This document shows positions 26,365-34,930 of a stretch of 64,000 bases of DNA, in pieces. Source of the DNA: Hyphomicrobiales bacterium (GTDB taxonomy: Bacteria > Pseudomonadota > Alphaproteobacteria > Rhizobiales > Rhizobiaceae); the NCBI GenBank assembly GCA_900470965.1, contig UCCS01000008.1, forward strand, positions 185,433 to 249,432. The letters are read 5' to 3'. A model generated the notes under the pieces. That model searched no databases. It was not told the origin of the DNA and was given only the letters and a program-made list of their open reading frames with translations. Position numbers and translations under genes: made by a program. How positions within the stretch are numbered: the stretch's first letter is position 1; each line of letters begins with the position of its first letter.

Positions 26365-27738
26365 TCAGGCCGAGGCGGCAAGCCGCCTTAGCAACATCGT
26401 CCAGGCCCGCATGCCCAGCTTGAAATTAGCGAGCCGCAGGAATTCATTCGGGGCATGGTAATCCTCGTCCGCCGTAGAAAAGGAGAAAAAGATCGAAGGG
26501 CTGCCGAGATATTGACGAAAGGCGCTGCCGATCGGGATGGTCGCCCCCATGGCGACGCGCAATGGCTTCGCACCGAGCAATTCGCCAAGAACCTCTTCCG
26601 AAATCTTCAGCGCGGGCAGGCCCGGATCGACGAAATCGGCCTCGCTGCCCGGCCCGTGACGATGGGTCTCGAGGAGGAAGCCCTTCGGCAGGCGCTCTTG
26701 CAGATGGCAGATAATGGCGGCGATCACGGCATCCGGCTTTTGCCCGGCAACAAGGCGGCACGTGATCTTCACGCTTGCCGTATTCGGAATGACTGTCTTG
26801 GTACCTTTACCTTGGTAGCCGCCAGAGATGCCGTTGAATTCAAGCGTCGGCTCTAGCCATTGGCGGATCAGCAACTCGCGGCCGTTATCGATCGGATCGC
26901 CGCCGGCAACGCCGATCTGCCGATAGTAGGCTGCGCTGTCGAATTTCGATGCCTCTATCGCCATGATGATCTTCGGATCGGGCGGTGTGGCGCCGTCGAG
27001 AAAACCCTCGACGCTGACGCGGCCATCCGGCCCATGCATGGTGGCGAGCAGGCCCGCAAGGGCTGCAATCGGGTTCGGTGCGCTGCCGCCGTGGCGGCCG
27101 GAATGCAGGTCTTTCATAGCACCGATGATCGTGACATCGAGGGCCACCAGCCCGCGGCTTGCCACTGTTATCGACGGCTTGTCCGGGCGCCACATGGCGC
27201 CATCGGCCGAAAGCACAAGATCGCAGCAAAGCTTGTCGCGGTATTTTTCTAGCGTCAGCGCAAAATGCGGACTGCCGGATTCCTCCTCACCTTCGATCAG
27301 CACCTTCAGATTGACCGGCAACCGGCCCTCGACGCGCATGAATGCCTCGGCGACGGTGATCGGGATCAGCAGCGGTCCCTTGTCGTCGGAGACGCCACGG
27401 GCATAGAGCCTGTCATCCCGCTCATCCGGTTCGAAAGGCGGCGTTTTCCACTTTTCGAGCGGATCGGGCGGCTGCACGTCGTAATGGCCGTAGACGAGAT
27501 AGGTCGGCAGATCGGGATTGGAGAGGAACTCCCCATAGACGGCCGGATGGCCGCCGGTCTCGAGAATCTCGACGGCAGAGAAACCTGCCTTGCGCAGGCG
27601 ATCCGCCACGAACGCCGCGGCCTGACGAATACCATCGGCAAAGGCCGGATCAGTGCTGACGCTTGGAATGCGGCAGAAGGCCTTGAGATCGTCAAGTGCG
27701 GCCGGATAGTTCTCTTCCAGATAGGTCTCGACGCTCAT
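26365..27738 (-). CDS. M20 family dipeptidase/carboxypeptidase
   Basis: 457 aa. Metal ligands and catalytic residues are readable: VYGHYDVQPPDP, LYARGVSDDKGP, EGEEESGSPHF and the dimerisation-domain region GLHSGRHGGS-like. This is the CNDP/dipeptidase-type branch of M20. The frame is open to 27963 but ATG 27738 (MSVETYLEENYP) overlaps the SDR stop by 4 bp and is clearly the start. It probably hydrolyses a dipeptide or N-substituted amino acid imported by the divergent Dpp-type transporter. Confidence 0.9.
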   Translation of the reverse strand: MSVETYLEENYPAALDDLKAFCRIPSVSTDPAFADGIRQAAAFVADRLRKAGFSAVEILETGGHPAVYGEFLSNPDLPTYLVYGHYDVQPPDPLEKWKTPPFEPDERDDRLYARGVSDDKGPLLIPITVAEAFMRVEGRLPVNLKVLIEGEEESGSPHFALTLEKYRDKLCCDLVLSADGAMWRPDKPSITVASRGLVALDVTIIGAMKDLHSGRHGGSAPNPIAALAGLLATMHGPDGRVSVEGFLDGATPPDPKIIMAIEASKFDSAAYYRQIGVAGGDPIDNGRELLIRQWLEPTLEFNGISGGYQGKGTKTVIPNTASVKITCRLVAGQKPDAVIAAIICHLQERLPKGFLLETHRHGPGSEADFVDPGLPALKISEEVLGELLGAKPLRVAMGATIPIGSAFRQYLGSPSIFFSFSTADEDYHAPNEFLRLANFKLGMRAWTMLLRRLAASA

Positions 27739-28481
27739 CTGCCGCCGTCCACACTGATGACCTGACCGGATATCCAGCCGGCATAATCGGAGGCGAAGAA
27801 CATCACCATCGCCGCGATATCTTCCGGCAGACCTAGGCGCTTCAGCGCGATATTCTGCAGAAGCCGAGCCTGGCCTTCCTCGCCCATTGCATCCCATTGA
27901 CGCTCGGTGGTCGGGTTGGACCGCACGAAGCCGGGGGCCACATTGTTGACGGTGATGCCCCAAGGGCCGAGTTCATGGGCGAGTTGACGCGTCAGGCCGA
28001 TCTGACCGGCCTTGGCGCTGGCATAGGCCTGGATGCCCGTCAGCGAAATGCCGAGGCCCGCGCCGCTCGAAATGTTGATGATGCGGCCGGCCTTGCGGCT
28101 TTTCATGGTTGGCGCCACCGCCTGCGCCATGAAGAAGGCGCCCGAAAGATTGACATCGAAGATCGTCTGCCAGTCACTTTCGGAAATCTCCTCGATCGGC
28201 CGTCCGACCTGGCCACGCACGCCGCCGGCATTATTGACGAGGATATCGACCTCGCCGAAGGTCGGCACCAGCGCCTGCACGTCGGTGCGGTTGCCGACGT
28301 CGAGCACATGCACCGTGGTCTTTTCACCGCAGAGTTTTACGGTTTCCTCCAGTCCCGCCGCATTGACATCGCAGGCGTGAACCCGCGCGCCGCGGTCGGC
28401 AAAACCCTGCGCGATCGTCCGGCCGAAACCGTGGGCAGCACCGGTGACGACGACCACCTTTCCATCAAAGGAGATATTCAT
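27735..28481 (-). CDS. Short-chain dehydrogenase/reductase
   Basis: 248 aa classical SDR: cofactor motif VTGAAHGFGRTIA near residue 12, VNNAGG near 85, catalytic Ser in INISSGAG and YASAK near 153. It lacks a clear basic residue after strand 2 (CDVNAAG has Asp), implying NAD rather than NADP. It overlaps the genes on both sides by 4 bp, so it is part of a coupled pathway with the ketopantoate-reductase-like enzyme. Confidence 0.9.
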   Translation of the reverse strand: MNISFDGKVVVVTGAAHGFGRTIAQGFADRGARVHACDVNAAGLEETVKLCGEKTTVHVLDVGNRTDVQALVPTFGEVDILVNNAGGVRGQVGRPIEEISESDWQTIFDVNLSGAFFMAQAVAPTMKSRKAGRIINISSGAGLGISLTGIQAYASAKAGQIGLTRQLAHELGPWGITVNNVAPGFVRSNPTTERQWDAMGEEGQARLLQNIALKRLGLPEDIAAMVMFFASDYAGWISGQVISVDGGR

Positions 28482-29494
28482 GCCACCCTCGCAAGCTCTT
28501 CGATATTGGCGACCGTGAGCGGTCGTTTGCCCTCCTCGATCTCATGGATCATGGAAATTACGCGCGCGGCAAGCGGCGTTGGAACGCGCGATTCCTGACC
28601 GATTTCGACTACCGGCAGTACCTGCGCATCGACTTCGGTCTTGCGCTTGCGCACGGCGAGATCCCGCCAGATGCCCGAATGCGATTTTACCGATTTGCGA
28701 TTGTGGACGGACATGTCGTCAAAGGATTTGTTAGTCTGTTCCGGCGTCGCGAGCGGACCGAAGGCAGCCGGATCAAAGCCGTCGAAAGCCTCCGGTTTGA
28801 TATTGTTGATCGCGGCAACAGTGGCCACTTCCAGCGCCAGCCTGCGCAAAACCGGCCGGGCGGCCGGATTATCGAGAACATCGGCGATGCTGTCATTTGT
28901 CAGTGCTGTGCCGAAGAGCAATGCGCCATAGATCAGCTTGCCCCAGAGGAAGCCCCATATATTGTTGGTGATCAGGGCGTTCGGTTCGAACTGCTTCATC
29001 AGTTCGTAAATATTTTCGGCACGGTCGGTGAAGCGCCCGTCGAGTTCGCCGATGACGACGGCGCCGTGACCGCTATATTGCACCACACCAGGCCCCAGAT
29101 AGTCGGCGCCGAAATTGACGAAGCAGCCGATCACCCGGTTCTCGCCGACGATACGGGAGATAACACGCTCATTGAGGCCATTCTGGGCGGAGACGACATA
29201 ACCATCCGAGGCCAGATGTTGGACGAGCATATGCGCCGCATCTTCGGTGTGATGCGCCTTCACGCAGAGGAAGGTGCGGTCATAGATGCCTTCGAGATCT
29301 TCCGGCAGATAGGCCTTCGCCCTGACAACATCCTCGAAGATCGGTCCGACGATCTTCAGGCCCTTCTCGTTGATGGCATCGACATGCTCCTTGACTTTGT
29401 CAACGAAGATCACCTCGTTGCCGGCCCGGATGAAGGCGGCGCCGAGTGTGCCACCGATCGCGCCGGCACCCCAGATCAGGATCGGTCCGCTCAT
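28478..29494 (-). CDS. 2-dehydropantoate 2-reductase family oxidoreductase
   Basis: 338 aa. N-terminal Rossmann motif ILIWGAGAIGGTLGAAF, CVKAHHTEDA, QNGLNERVI, and the C-terminal ApbA-type helical domain with IWGFLWGKLIYGAL. Members reduce ketopantoate, but many paralogues act on other 2-keto/hydroxy acids; the context (creatininase, SDR, peptidases) argues for catabolism rather than pantothenate synthesis. ATG 29494 follows GGGAGG; TTG 29500 is rejected. Confidence 0.87.
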   Translation of the reverse strand: MSGPILIWGAGAIGGTLGAAFIRAGNEVIFVDKVKEHVDAINEKGLKIVGPIFEDVVRAKAYLPEDLEGIYDRTFLCVKAHHTEDAAHMLVQHLASDGYVVSAQNGLNERVISRIVGENRVIGCFVNFGADYLGPGVVQYSGHGAVVIGELDGRFTDRAENIYELMKQFEPNALITNNIWGFLWGKLIYGALLFGTALTNDSIADVLDNPAARPVLRRLALEVATVAAINNIKPEAFDGFDPAAFGPLATPEQTNKSFDDMSVHNRKSVKSHSGIWRDLAVRKRKTEVDAQVLPVVEIGQESRVPTPLAARVISMIHEIEEGKRPLTVANIEELARVA

Positions 29495-30192
29495 GCCCAA
29501 CCTCCCTCGAGAAGCGTACGGGTTTCTTCGACCGCCACATCCCAGATCGCCTGCATCTCTTCGTCCAGCCGCTCGTAGTAACCGCCGAAATTGCCATCAC
29601 CGAGATAGGCTTTGACGGCATCCGGCGACATGACCCGCATGCGGGCAAGATCGATCATCGGCTTCTGCTGCGTCGGCTGCTTGACGCCTTCAAGACGGGT
29701 CCAGGGGAAATTCTCCATCCAGGAGGCGTGCGAGGCGACGGTGTCGATCTCCTGCACCTTGGCGAAGGTCTTCGGCGCGTTCCACCAATTGTGGAACTTC
29801 ACCGCCGTATCCGGATTATCGGCCATCCATTCGATCGCCATGCTGCCGGCAGGCTGGTTGCCGCCATGGCCGTTGACGATGAGGATCCGGCGAAAGCCCT
29901 GTCGCCTCAAGCCATCGAGAATGTCGCGGACCAGGCTGATATAGGTCTGCTGGCGGATGCTGATCGTGCCGGGAAAGGAAAGGAAGTAAGGCGTGATCCC
30001 ATAGGCCACGACCGGAAAGACCGGAATGCCGAGGGATGCCGCGGCATCGGCAGCCACTTTTTCCGACAGGATGGAGTCGACCGAGAGCGACAGGCCGGCA
30101 TGCTGCTCTGTACTGCCGAGCGGCAGGATCGCCCGGTCATCGGTTTTCAGATAGGTTTCGATTTGCTGCCAGTTTGACTCGGATACTCTCAT
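29491..30192 (-). CDS. Creatininase family amidohydrolase
   Basis: 233 aa. Metal site residues are seen in LPLGSTEQHAGLSLSVDS and IVNGHGGNQ. Family members open cyclic amides (creatinine) or act on formamide-type bonds (FAPy deformylase), so the substrate cannot be fixed from sequence. First structural gene of the minus-strand operon, 59 bp downstream of the GntR gene. Confidence 0.9.
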   Translation of the reverse strand: MRVSESNWQQIETYLKTDDRAILPLGSTEQHAGLSLSVDSILSEKVAADAAASLGIPVFPVVAYGITPYFLSFPGTISIRQQTYISLVRDILDGLRRQGFRRILIVNGHGGNQPAGSMAIEWMADNPDTAVKFHNWWNAPKTFAKVQEIDTVASHASWMENFPWTRLEGVKQPTQQKPMIDLARMRVMSPDAVKAYLGDGNFGGYYERLDEEMQAIWDVAVEETRTLLEGGWA

Positions 30193-30251
30193 CTCGTCTG
30201 CCTTTCCTAGATTTTTGCGTCGATAGCGTCTCGTTTGGATGTGTCGTCTTC

Positions 30252-31217
30252 CTATGAAGGGATGCCGGCAGCACGAATGATCGGGACGATCACTCTTTCA
30301 ATGTCGGCTGTATCAGGTGCATGACGGTATTCGATTGCCTGCGTGCCTTCAGGAAGAAGATCGGTCACGCTTTCGGCTCCCGAAGCGTAGATCACGACGG
30401 AGACACTGGCGAGGAGCGTCTCCAGCCCCGCCGCCTCGAGCGTCGTGGCGGTGATTTCGCTGACATGCGGCGCAAAACGCTGCACGCCGCTCTTCATGAT
30501 CGGTAGGAAATCCGGAAAGCGCGAGACGACGGCGATCGAAGCCAGTGAATCGAGCGATGCAAGCGCCCGGCGCGTCTCTTCCGACGGTGTGAAGCTGATC
30601 GTAACCACTTTGGTGTTCGGCACGAGGGTTGCGACCTCGCGGTGCCGGTTGGCAAAGGTGATGGCGAGATCGGCAGAGTTGGCGCGTGCCATGGCGGCCG
30701 GATTGCGCTCGATCGAGGAGACCGTCAACGGTTCAACCGTCACATCACGGCCAAGGCGGGCAGCGATGAACCGGGCGTAGCTCGCCGTCGCATCCCGAAA
30801 GATGCCGATCATGACGATGCGCAGCCGTGGACCGATGCTGTCTCGGTAAAAGGCCCGGGCATTGACGAGTGAGACCAGGTCCGACGAGCGAATGCCGAGC
30901 CTCCGACTTTCATCGATAAGGTGATCGATCTGGCGATGCAGTTCGGTTGCGTCCGCTCGTGCTGCAAGCCGCGCCTGATGGCTGTCGCCGACGAATGTGC
31001 CGGAGCCTGGGCGCGTGTCGATGAGGCCTGCCGCCTTCAGGTCGGCATAGACCTGACTGACGGTCATCGGGGCAACGCCCACCTTCTCGGCGAGTTCCCG
31101 AACCGAAGGGAGCGCTTCCCCCGGAAGAAGTTCACCGCAGGCAATGCCATATTCAATTAGGCCGTGAAGCTGCGTGCGTAAAGGCACGGGCAGTTCCCGG
31201 TCGACGAAAAAATCCAT
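30252..31217 (-). CDS. GntR family transcriptional regulator with unusual C-terminal domain
   Basis: 321 aa. N-terminal GntR winged helix (about 10-75, LPSVRELAEKVGVAPMTVSQVYADL). The 220-residue C-terminal part has alternating strand/helix pattern (RLRIVMIGIFRDATASYARFI... SIAVVSRFPDFLPI) resembling a periplasmic-binding-type sensor rather than FCD or UTRA. It is the probable regulator of both the downstream catabolic operon and the divergent transporter, through the operators at 31237-31262 and 31346-31368. Confidence 0.85.
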   Translation of the reverse strand: MDFFVDRELPVPLRTQLHGLIEYGIACGELLPGEALPSVRELAEKVGVAPMTVSQVYADLKAAGLIDTRPGSGTFVGDSHQARLAARADATELHRQIDHLIDESRRLGIRSSDLVSLVNARAFYRDSIGPRLRIVMIGIFRDATASYARFIAARLGRDVTVEPLTVSSIERNPAAMARANSADLAITFANRHREVATLVPNTKVVTISFTPSEETRRALASLDSLASIAVVSRFPDFLPIMKSGVQRFAPHVSEITATTLEAAGLETLLASVSVVIYASGAESVTDLLPEGTQAIEYRHAPDTADIERVIVPIIRAAGIPS

Positions 31218-31236
31218 GAGACCCGTTCGACGCTAT

Positions 31237-31262
31237 CTGTTATAGAACGTTATAACAGTTAT
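31237..31262. promoter_or_regulatory. GntR-type operator copy 1
   Basis: CTGTTATA-GAACGT-TATAACAG is a perfect 8-bp inverted repeat (31237-31258), extended by an AACAGTTA word. It lies 20 bp upstream of the GntR gene start, consistent with autoregulation. Confidence 0.6.
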
Positions 31263-31345
31263 CGTGAAATAGGCGCCCAGACAAGCCAAGTGTCTTGATG
31301 GGATCATACGAAAACCAGTTGACAGGCTTTTTGCTGCGTGAAATC

Positions 31346-31368
31346 GTTATAACCAATAAGAACAGTTA
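31346..31368. promoter_or_regulatory. GntR-type operator copy 2
   Basis: GTTATAAC (31346-31353) and AACAGTTA (31361-31368) repeat the two words found in copy 1, here 22 bp upstream of the binding-protein gene. A TTGACA hexamer at 31319-31324 could be its -35 element, though the spacing to a TATAAC -10 is long, so the promoter itself is not firm. Confidence 0.5.
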
Positions 31369-31390
31369 ATATCCATAAAAGGGGAATGAT

Positions 31391-32968
31391 GTGAGAACGA
31401 TCGCTCGTGCGGCCGTGGCCGCTGCAGTTTTACTCGGAACCAGTGTTTCAGCATTCGCCCTGGAGCGGGGCGGCACGCTGACCTATGGCCGCTACGCCGA
31501 CAGCCTTTTCCTGGATCCGGTCCTGAACGACGCCAATGTCGATATCTGGATCCTGTCCAACCTTTACGACACTCTGCTCCTGCCGACCGACGATGGCAAG
31601 GGTGTACAGCCGGGCCTAGCCAGCGATTATAAGCTCACCGACGACGGCACGAGCGTCACGTTGACCCTGCGTGACGGCATCAAGTTCTCCGACGGTTCGC
31701 CGATCACGCCTGCCGACGTCGCCTGGTCGCTGAAGCGCGCTGCCAAGAAGGACAACGGCATCTGGGGCTTCATGATCGAGTCCATCGATGACGTTACGAC
31801 CGAGGGCGACAAGACCGTCATCATCAAGCTCAAGCATCCGGATCCGGCCATCCTCGCCGCACTGACCGTCTTCAACACCGGCATCATGCCGGAGAAGGCT
31901 TTCGAGGCTTCGCCGGGCGCGACCGACGAGGAAAAGGCCAAGGCCTTCGGCGAGCATCCTGTCGGCTCCGGTCCTTTCGTGCTGAAATCCTGGGATCGCG
32001 GCTCCAGCATGAAGCTGGCGCGCAACGAATATTACTGGGGCAAGGGCGAGGACGGCAAACCGCTGCCCTATCTCGACGGCATCGATTTCGAGCTGATCCC
32101 TGACGATGCGACTCGCATCCTGAAACTGACATCAGGCGAAATCGACGGTGCGGAATTCATTCCCTACGCCCGCGTCGACGAACTGAAGTCGTCCGGCAAT
32201 CTCGACATGGAACTCTTCCCCTCAACCCGTGTCGAATACATTACGCTCAACGTACGTCCGCAGCTCGGCGGCAAGGACAATCCTCTGTCCAACGCCAAGG
32301 TTCGCCAGGCGATGAACTATGCCGTCAACAAGGACGCGATCATCCAGATCGTCACCCATGGCGTCGGCACGCCGCAGACTTCCTATATGTCGACGGCGAC
32401 ACCGCTACACGTCGGCGACAAGCCGCTCTATCCTTACGACCTCGAAAAGGCGAAGAGCCTGATGAAGGAAGCTGGCTTCGAAAGCGGCTTCTCGACCAGC
32501 ATCCTCGTGCTGGCGGGCAATCAGGACGAAATCGGCATCTCGACTGCGCTGCAGCAGATGTGGGGACAGATTGGCATCAAGCTGGAACTGCAGCAGGTCG
32601 ACAACCCGACCCGCACTCAGCAATATCGCGACGGCACCTTCGTGATGCGCAATGCCGCCTGGACGGATGACATCGCCGATCCGAACGAAATCACCTCCTA
32701 CTTCGTCTATTCCAAGACGATCGACGCGCTGCACACCGGCTGGAAGAGCGACGAGGCCGACAAGCTCTTCGAAGACTCCCAAAAGGAAATGGATCCGAAG
32801 AAGCGTGCCGAGCAAAATGCGAAGATGCAGGAAATCTATAACGACCAGGGGCCGATCGTGCCTCTCTATGAGACGCCCTATCCGGTTGCGCTCAGCAAGA
32901 AGGTCCATGGCTTCCTGCAAATCCCGCTTGGCAACAACATCTTCGCCAAGACCTGGAAAGACAAGTAA
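31391..32968 (+). CDS. Peptide/opine-type ABC transporter substrate-binding protein (SBP_bac_5)
   Basis: 525 aa. Sec signal peptide (RTIARAAVAAAVLLGTSVSAFA) then the DppA/OppA fold: GGTLTYGRYADSLFLDPV, PGLASDYKLTDDGTSVTLTLRDGIKFSDGSPITP, KVRQAMNYAVNKDAI. The start is GTG 31391 behind a GGGGA ribosome site; the nearby ATG runs into a stop. First gene of the transporter operon to 36950. It is separated from the permeases by a terminator-like hairpin and a RIME-like repeat, which would favour excess binding protein. Confidence 0.93.
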   Translation: MRTIARAAVAAAVLLGTSVSAFALERGGTLTYGRYADSLFLDPVLNDANVDIWILSNLYDTLLLPTDDGKGVQPGLASDYKLTDDGTSVTLTLRDGIKFSDGSPITPADVAWSLKRAAKKDNGIWGFMIESIDDVTTEGDKTVIIKLKHPDPAILAALTVFNTGIMPEKAFEASPGATDEEKAKAFGEHPVGSGPFVLKSWDRGSSMKLARNEYYWGKGEDGKPLPYLDGIDFELIPDDATRILKLTSGEIDGAEFIPYARVDELKSSGNLDMELFPSTRVEYITLNVRPQLGGKDNPLSNAKVRQAMNYAVNKDAIIQIVTHGVGTPQTSYMSTATPLHVGDKPLYPYDLEKAKSLMKEAGFESGFSTSILVLAGNQDEIGISTALQQMWGQIGIKLELQQVDNPTRTQQYRDGTFVMRNAAWTDDIADPNEITSYFVYSKTIDALHTGWKSDEADKLFEDSQKEMDPKKRAEQNAKMQEIYNDQGPIVPLYETPYPVALSKKVHGFLQIPLGNNIFAKTWKDK

Positions 32969-32988
32969 CCCCTGACCCAGCCTGTTGC

Positions 32989-33019
32989 GCGGGCCTCACT
33001 TGGGGCCTGCGGCCTTTTT
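32989..33019 (+). terminator. Stem-loop with T run after binding-protein gene
   Basis: GCGGGCC/GGCCTGC arms (one G-U pair) around an 8-nt loop, followed by GGCCTTTTT. Placed 20 bp after the binding-protein stop, it looks like a partial intrinsic terminator that lowers permease expression relative to the receptor. Confidence 0.55.
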
Positions 33020-33026
33020 CGACTAA

Positions 33027-33127
33027 GGCATCGGTCCGAAAATCGTGACCGCTTTTCGGAAAGCCTGATGCCCAGATTCAAAGAGTTAGAGCGTCCTTAG
33101 TGCATCCGAATGGACGCACTGCGCTCT
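33027..33127. repeat. RIME-like rhizobial intergenic mosaic element
   Basis: About 100 bp with two nested hairpins: GGCATC...TCCGAAAA/TTTTCGGA...GATGCC (33027-33072) and AGAGCG...GTGC/GCAC...CGCTCT (33088-33127). This is the architecture and wording of the Rhizobium-specific intergenic mosaic elements known from S. meliloti, Rhizobium and Agrobacterium. Unusually it sits inside an operon. Confidence 0.75.
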
Positions 33128-33149
33128 GGAGGAAGACCCGGAGCGGCTA

Positions 33150-34088
33150 TTGCCTCTTTTCAGTTTCATAATTCGCCGTATGCTTCAGATGATCCCGACG
33201 GTGATCTTCATTCTCATCGTCACTTTCGTCCTCGTGCGTCTGCTGCCGGGCGATCCCGCCAGTGCCATGCTCGGCGACCGCGCCATCGATGCCGACGTTG
33301 AGCGCATCAACAGGCAACTCGGGCTCGACCAGCCCGTGCCCGCGCAGTTCCTCTATTATGTCGAGCGCATCCTGACCGGTGACCTCGGCAACTCTATCGG
33401 CCTGAAAGTATCCGTCATGTCGCTGATCCTTCAGCGCCTTCCGGTAACCCTCATGCTGACGGTCATGTCCGCCCTGATCGCCCTCGTTCTTGCCGTACCG
33501 CTCGCCTTCGTCGCCGCGCTGAAACGCGAACGGCTTCCCGACAGCATCATCCGCGGCACCTTTCAGGTCGGCCTGTCGATGCCGGTCTTCTATGTCGGTA
33601 TCGTGCTCCTGACCGTCTTTTCCGCGCAACTGAAGATCTTCCCGGTCGGCGGCTATGGCGATACGTTCGGCGATCGCATCTACCATCTCTTCCTGCCGGC
33701 GTTAACGCTCGCGCTGAGTTTTGCCGCCGTGCTGATGCGCAATCTGCGCTCCTCCATCATCGGCGTCATGAACGCCGAATATGTCGATTTCGCCACCGCC
33801 AAGGGCCTGCGCTCGCGCGTCATCCTAATACGCCATATACTGCGCAACGCGCTGATCTCCACCGTGACACTGTTCGGCCTGCAGACGGGCACGCTATTTG
33901 GCGGCGCCGTCATCACCGAAACGGTCTTTGCCGTTCCAGGCGCCGGTCGCCTGTTGATCGAAAGCATCTACGGCCGCGATTATCCGGTCCTCCAGGGCCT
34001 CACCATCGCACTGGCGATCCTCGTCTCGCTGACCTTCCTGGTCACCGATATCGTCCAGGCCTGGCTCGACCCGAGGATTGCCCGATGA
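33150..34088 (+). CDS. Dpp/Opp-type ABC transporter permease (DppB type)
   Basis: 312 aa with six membrane helices, starting FSFIIRRMLQMIPTVIFILIVTFVLVRLLPGDPA, the DppB hallmark, and the EAA-type loop ATAKGLRSRVILIRHILRNAL near residue 215. TTG 33150 with CCGGAG upstream is taken as the start. It overlaps the next permease by 4 bp. Pairs with the permease at 34085 in an oligopeptide-class importer. Confidence 0.92.
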   Translation: MPLFSFIIRRMLQMIPTVIFILIVTFVLVRLLPGDPASAMLGDRAIDADVERINRQLGLDQPVPAQFLYYVERILTGDLGNSIGLKVSVMSLILQRLPVTLMLTVMSALIALVLAVPLAFVAALKRERLPDSIIRGTFQVGLSMPVFYVGIVLLTVFSAQLKIFPVGGYGDTFGDRIYHLFLPALTLALSFAAVLMRNLRSSIIGVMNAEYVDFATAKGLRSRVILIRHILRNALISTVTLFGLQTGTLFGGAVITETVFAVPGAGRLLIESIYGRDYPVLQGLTIALAILVSLTFLVTDIVQAWLDPRIAR

Positions 34089-34930
34089 CCGGTCACGCCG
34101 CCAAGCCTGCCCGCATTGCGTCGCGCTTGCGCATGCCGCGCTCGCTGATTTCGGGCGGCATCATCCTCGGCCTCAGCCTGATCGTTGCGATCTGGCCGTC
34201 GCTCTTTGCGCCCTATGATCCGACGACATTCGACTATAACACGCTCTTGAAACCGCCGAGCCGGGCGCATCCTTTCGGCACCGACAGTTTCGGCCGCGAT
34301 GTGCTCTCGCGCGTCATCCACGCCTATACGATAGACATGCAGATCGCCGTCTTTGCAACAGTCGGCCCCTTCATCTTCGGCACGATCGTGGGCGCTTTCG
34401 TGGGTTATGCCGGCGGCATCTGGGAGTCGATTTTCGGCCGCATCGTCGATGCGACGATCACCTTCCCCTTTCTGGTGCTGGTCATCGCCATCGTCTCCGT
34501 GCTTGGACCTGGTCTCGGCAACATGTATGTCGCCGTCGGCGTGGTCGGCTGGGTCTTCTATGCGCGGCTGATCGCAGCCGAAATCAAGGTGCAGAAGCGG
34601 CTCGACTATGCCGATGCCGGCAGGGTGATGGGCTATGCGCCGCTGCGCATCGTCTTCCGCCACCTGCTGCCGAATGCGATCACGCCTGCGATCGTCTACT
34701 GGATGACCGATATGGCGCTTGCCATCCTTCTTGGCTCCAGCCTCGGCTATCTCGGTCTCGGCGCCCAGCCGCCGGCCGCCGAATGGGGTGTGCAGATCGC
34801 CGACGGCAAAAATTTCATGAATACCGCCTGGTGGATTTCGGTCTTTCCGGGTGTCGCGATCGTGCTGACCGGCCTCGGTTTCAGCCTGGCGGGTGATGGT
34901 GTCGCCGAACTGTTGAGGGTCAGACGATGA
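34085..34930 (+). CDS. Dpp/Opp-type ABC transporter permease (DppC type)
   Basis: 281 aa. N-terminal helix (LISGGIILGLSLIVAIWPSLF), the DppC motif HPFGTDSFGRDVLSRVIH, and the coupling loop DYADAGRVMGYAPLRIVFRHLLPN; ends in [17 protein letters not shown]. It overlaps both neighbours by 4 bp. Confidence 0.93.
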   Translation: MTGHAAKPARIASRLRMPRSLISGGIILGLSLIVAIWPSLFAPYDPTTFDYNTLLKPPSRAHPFGTDSFGRDVLSRVIHAYTIDMQIAVFATVGPFIFGTIVGAFVGYAGGIWESIFGRIVDATITFPFLVLVIAIVSVLGPGLGNMYVAVGVVGWVFYARLIAAEIKVQKRLDYADAGRVMGYAPLRIVFRHLLPNAITPAIVYWMTDMALAILLGSSLGYLGLGAQPPAAEWGVQIADGKNFMNTAWWISVFPGVAIVLTGLGFSLAGDGVAELLRVRR

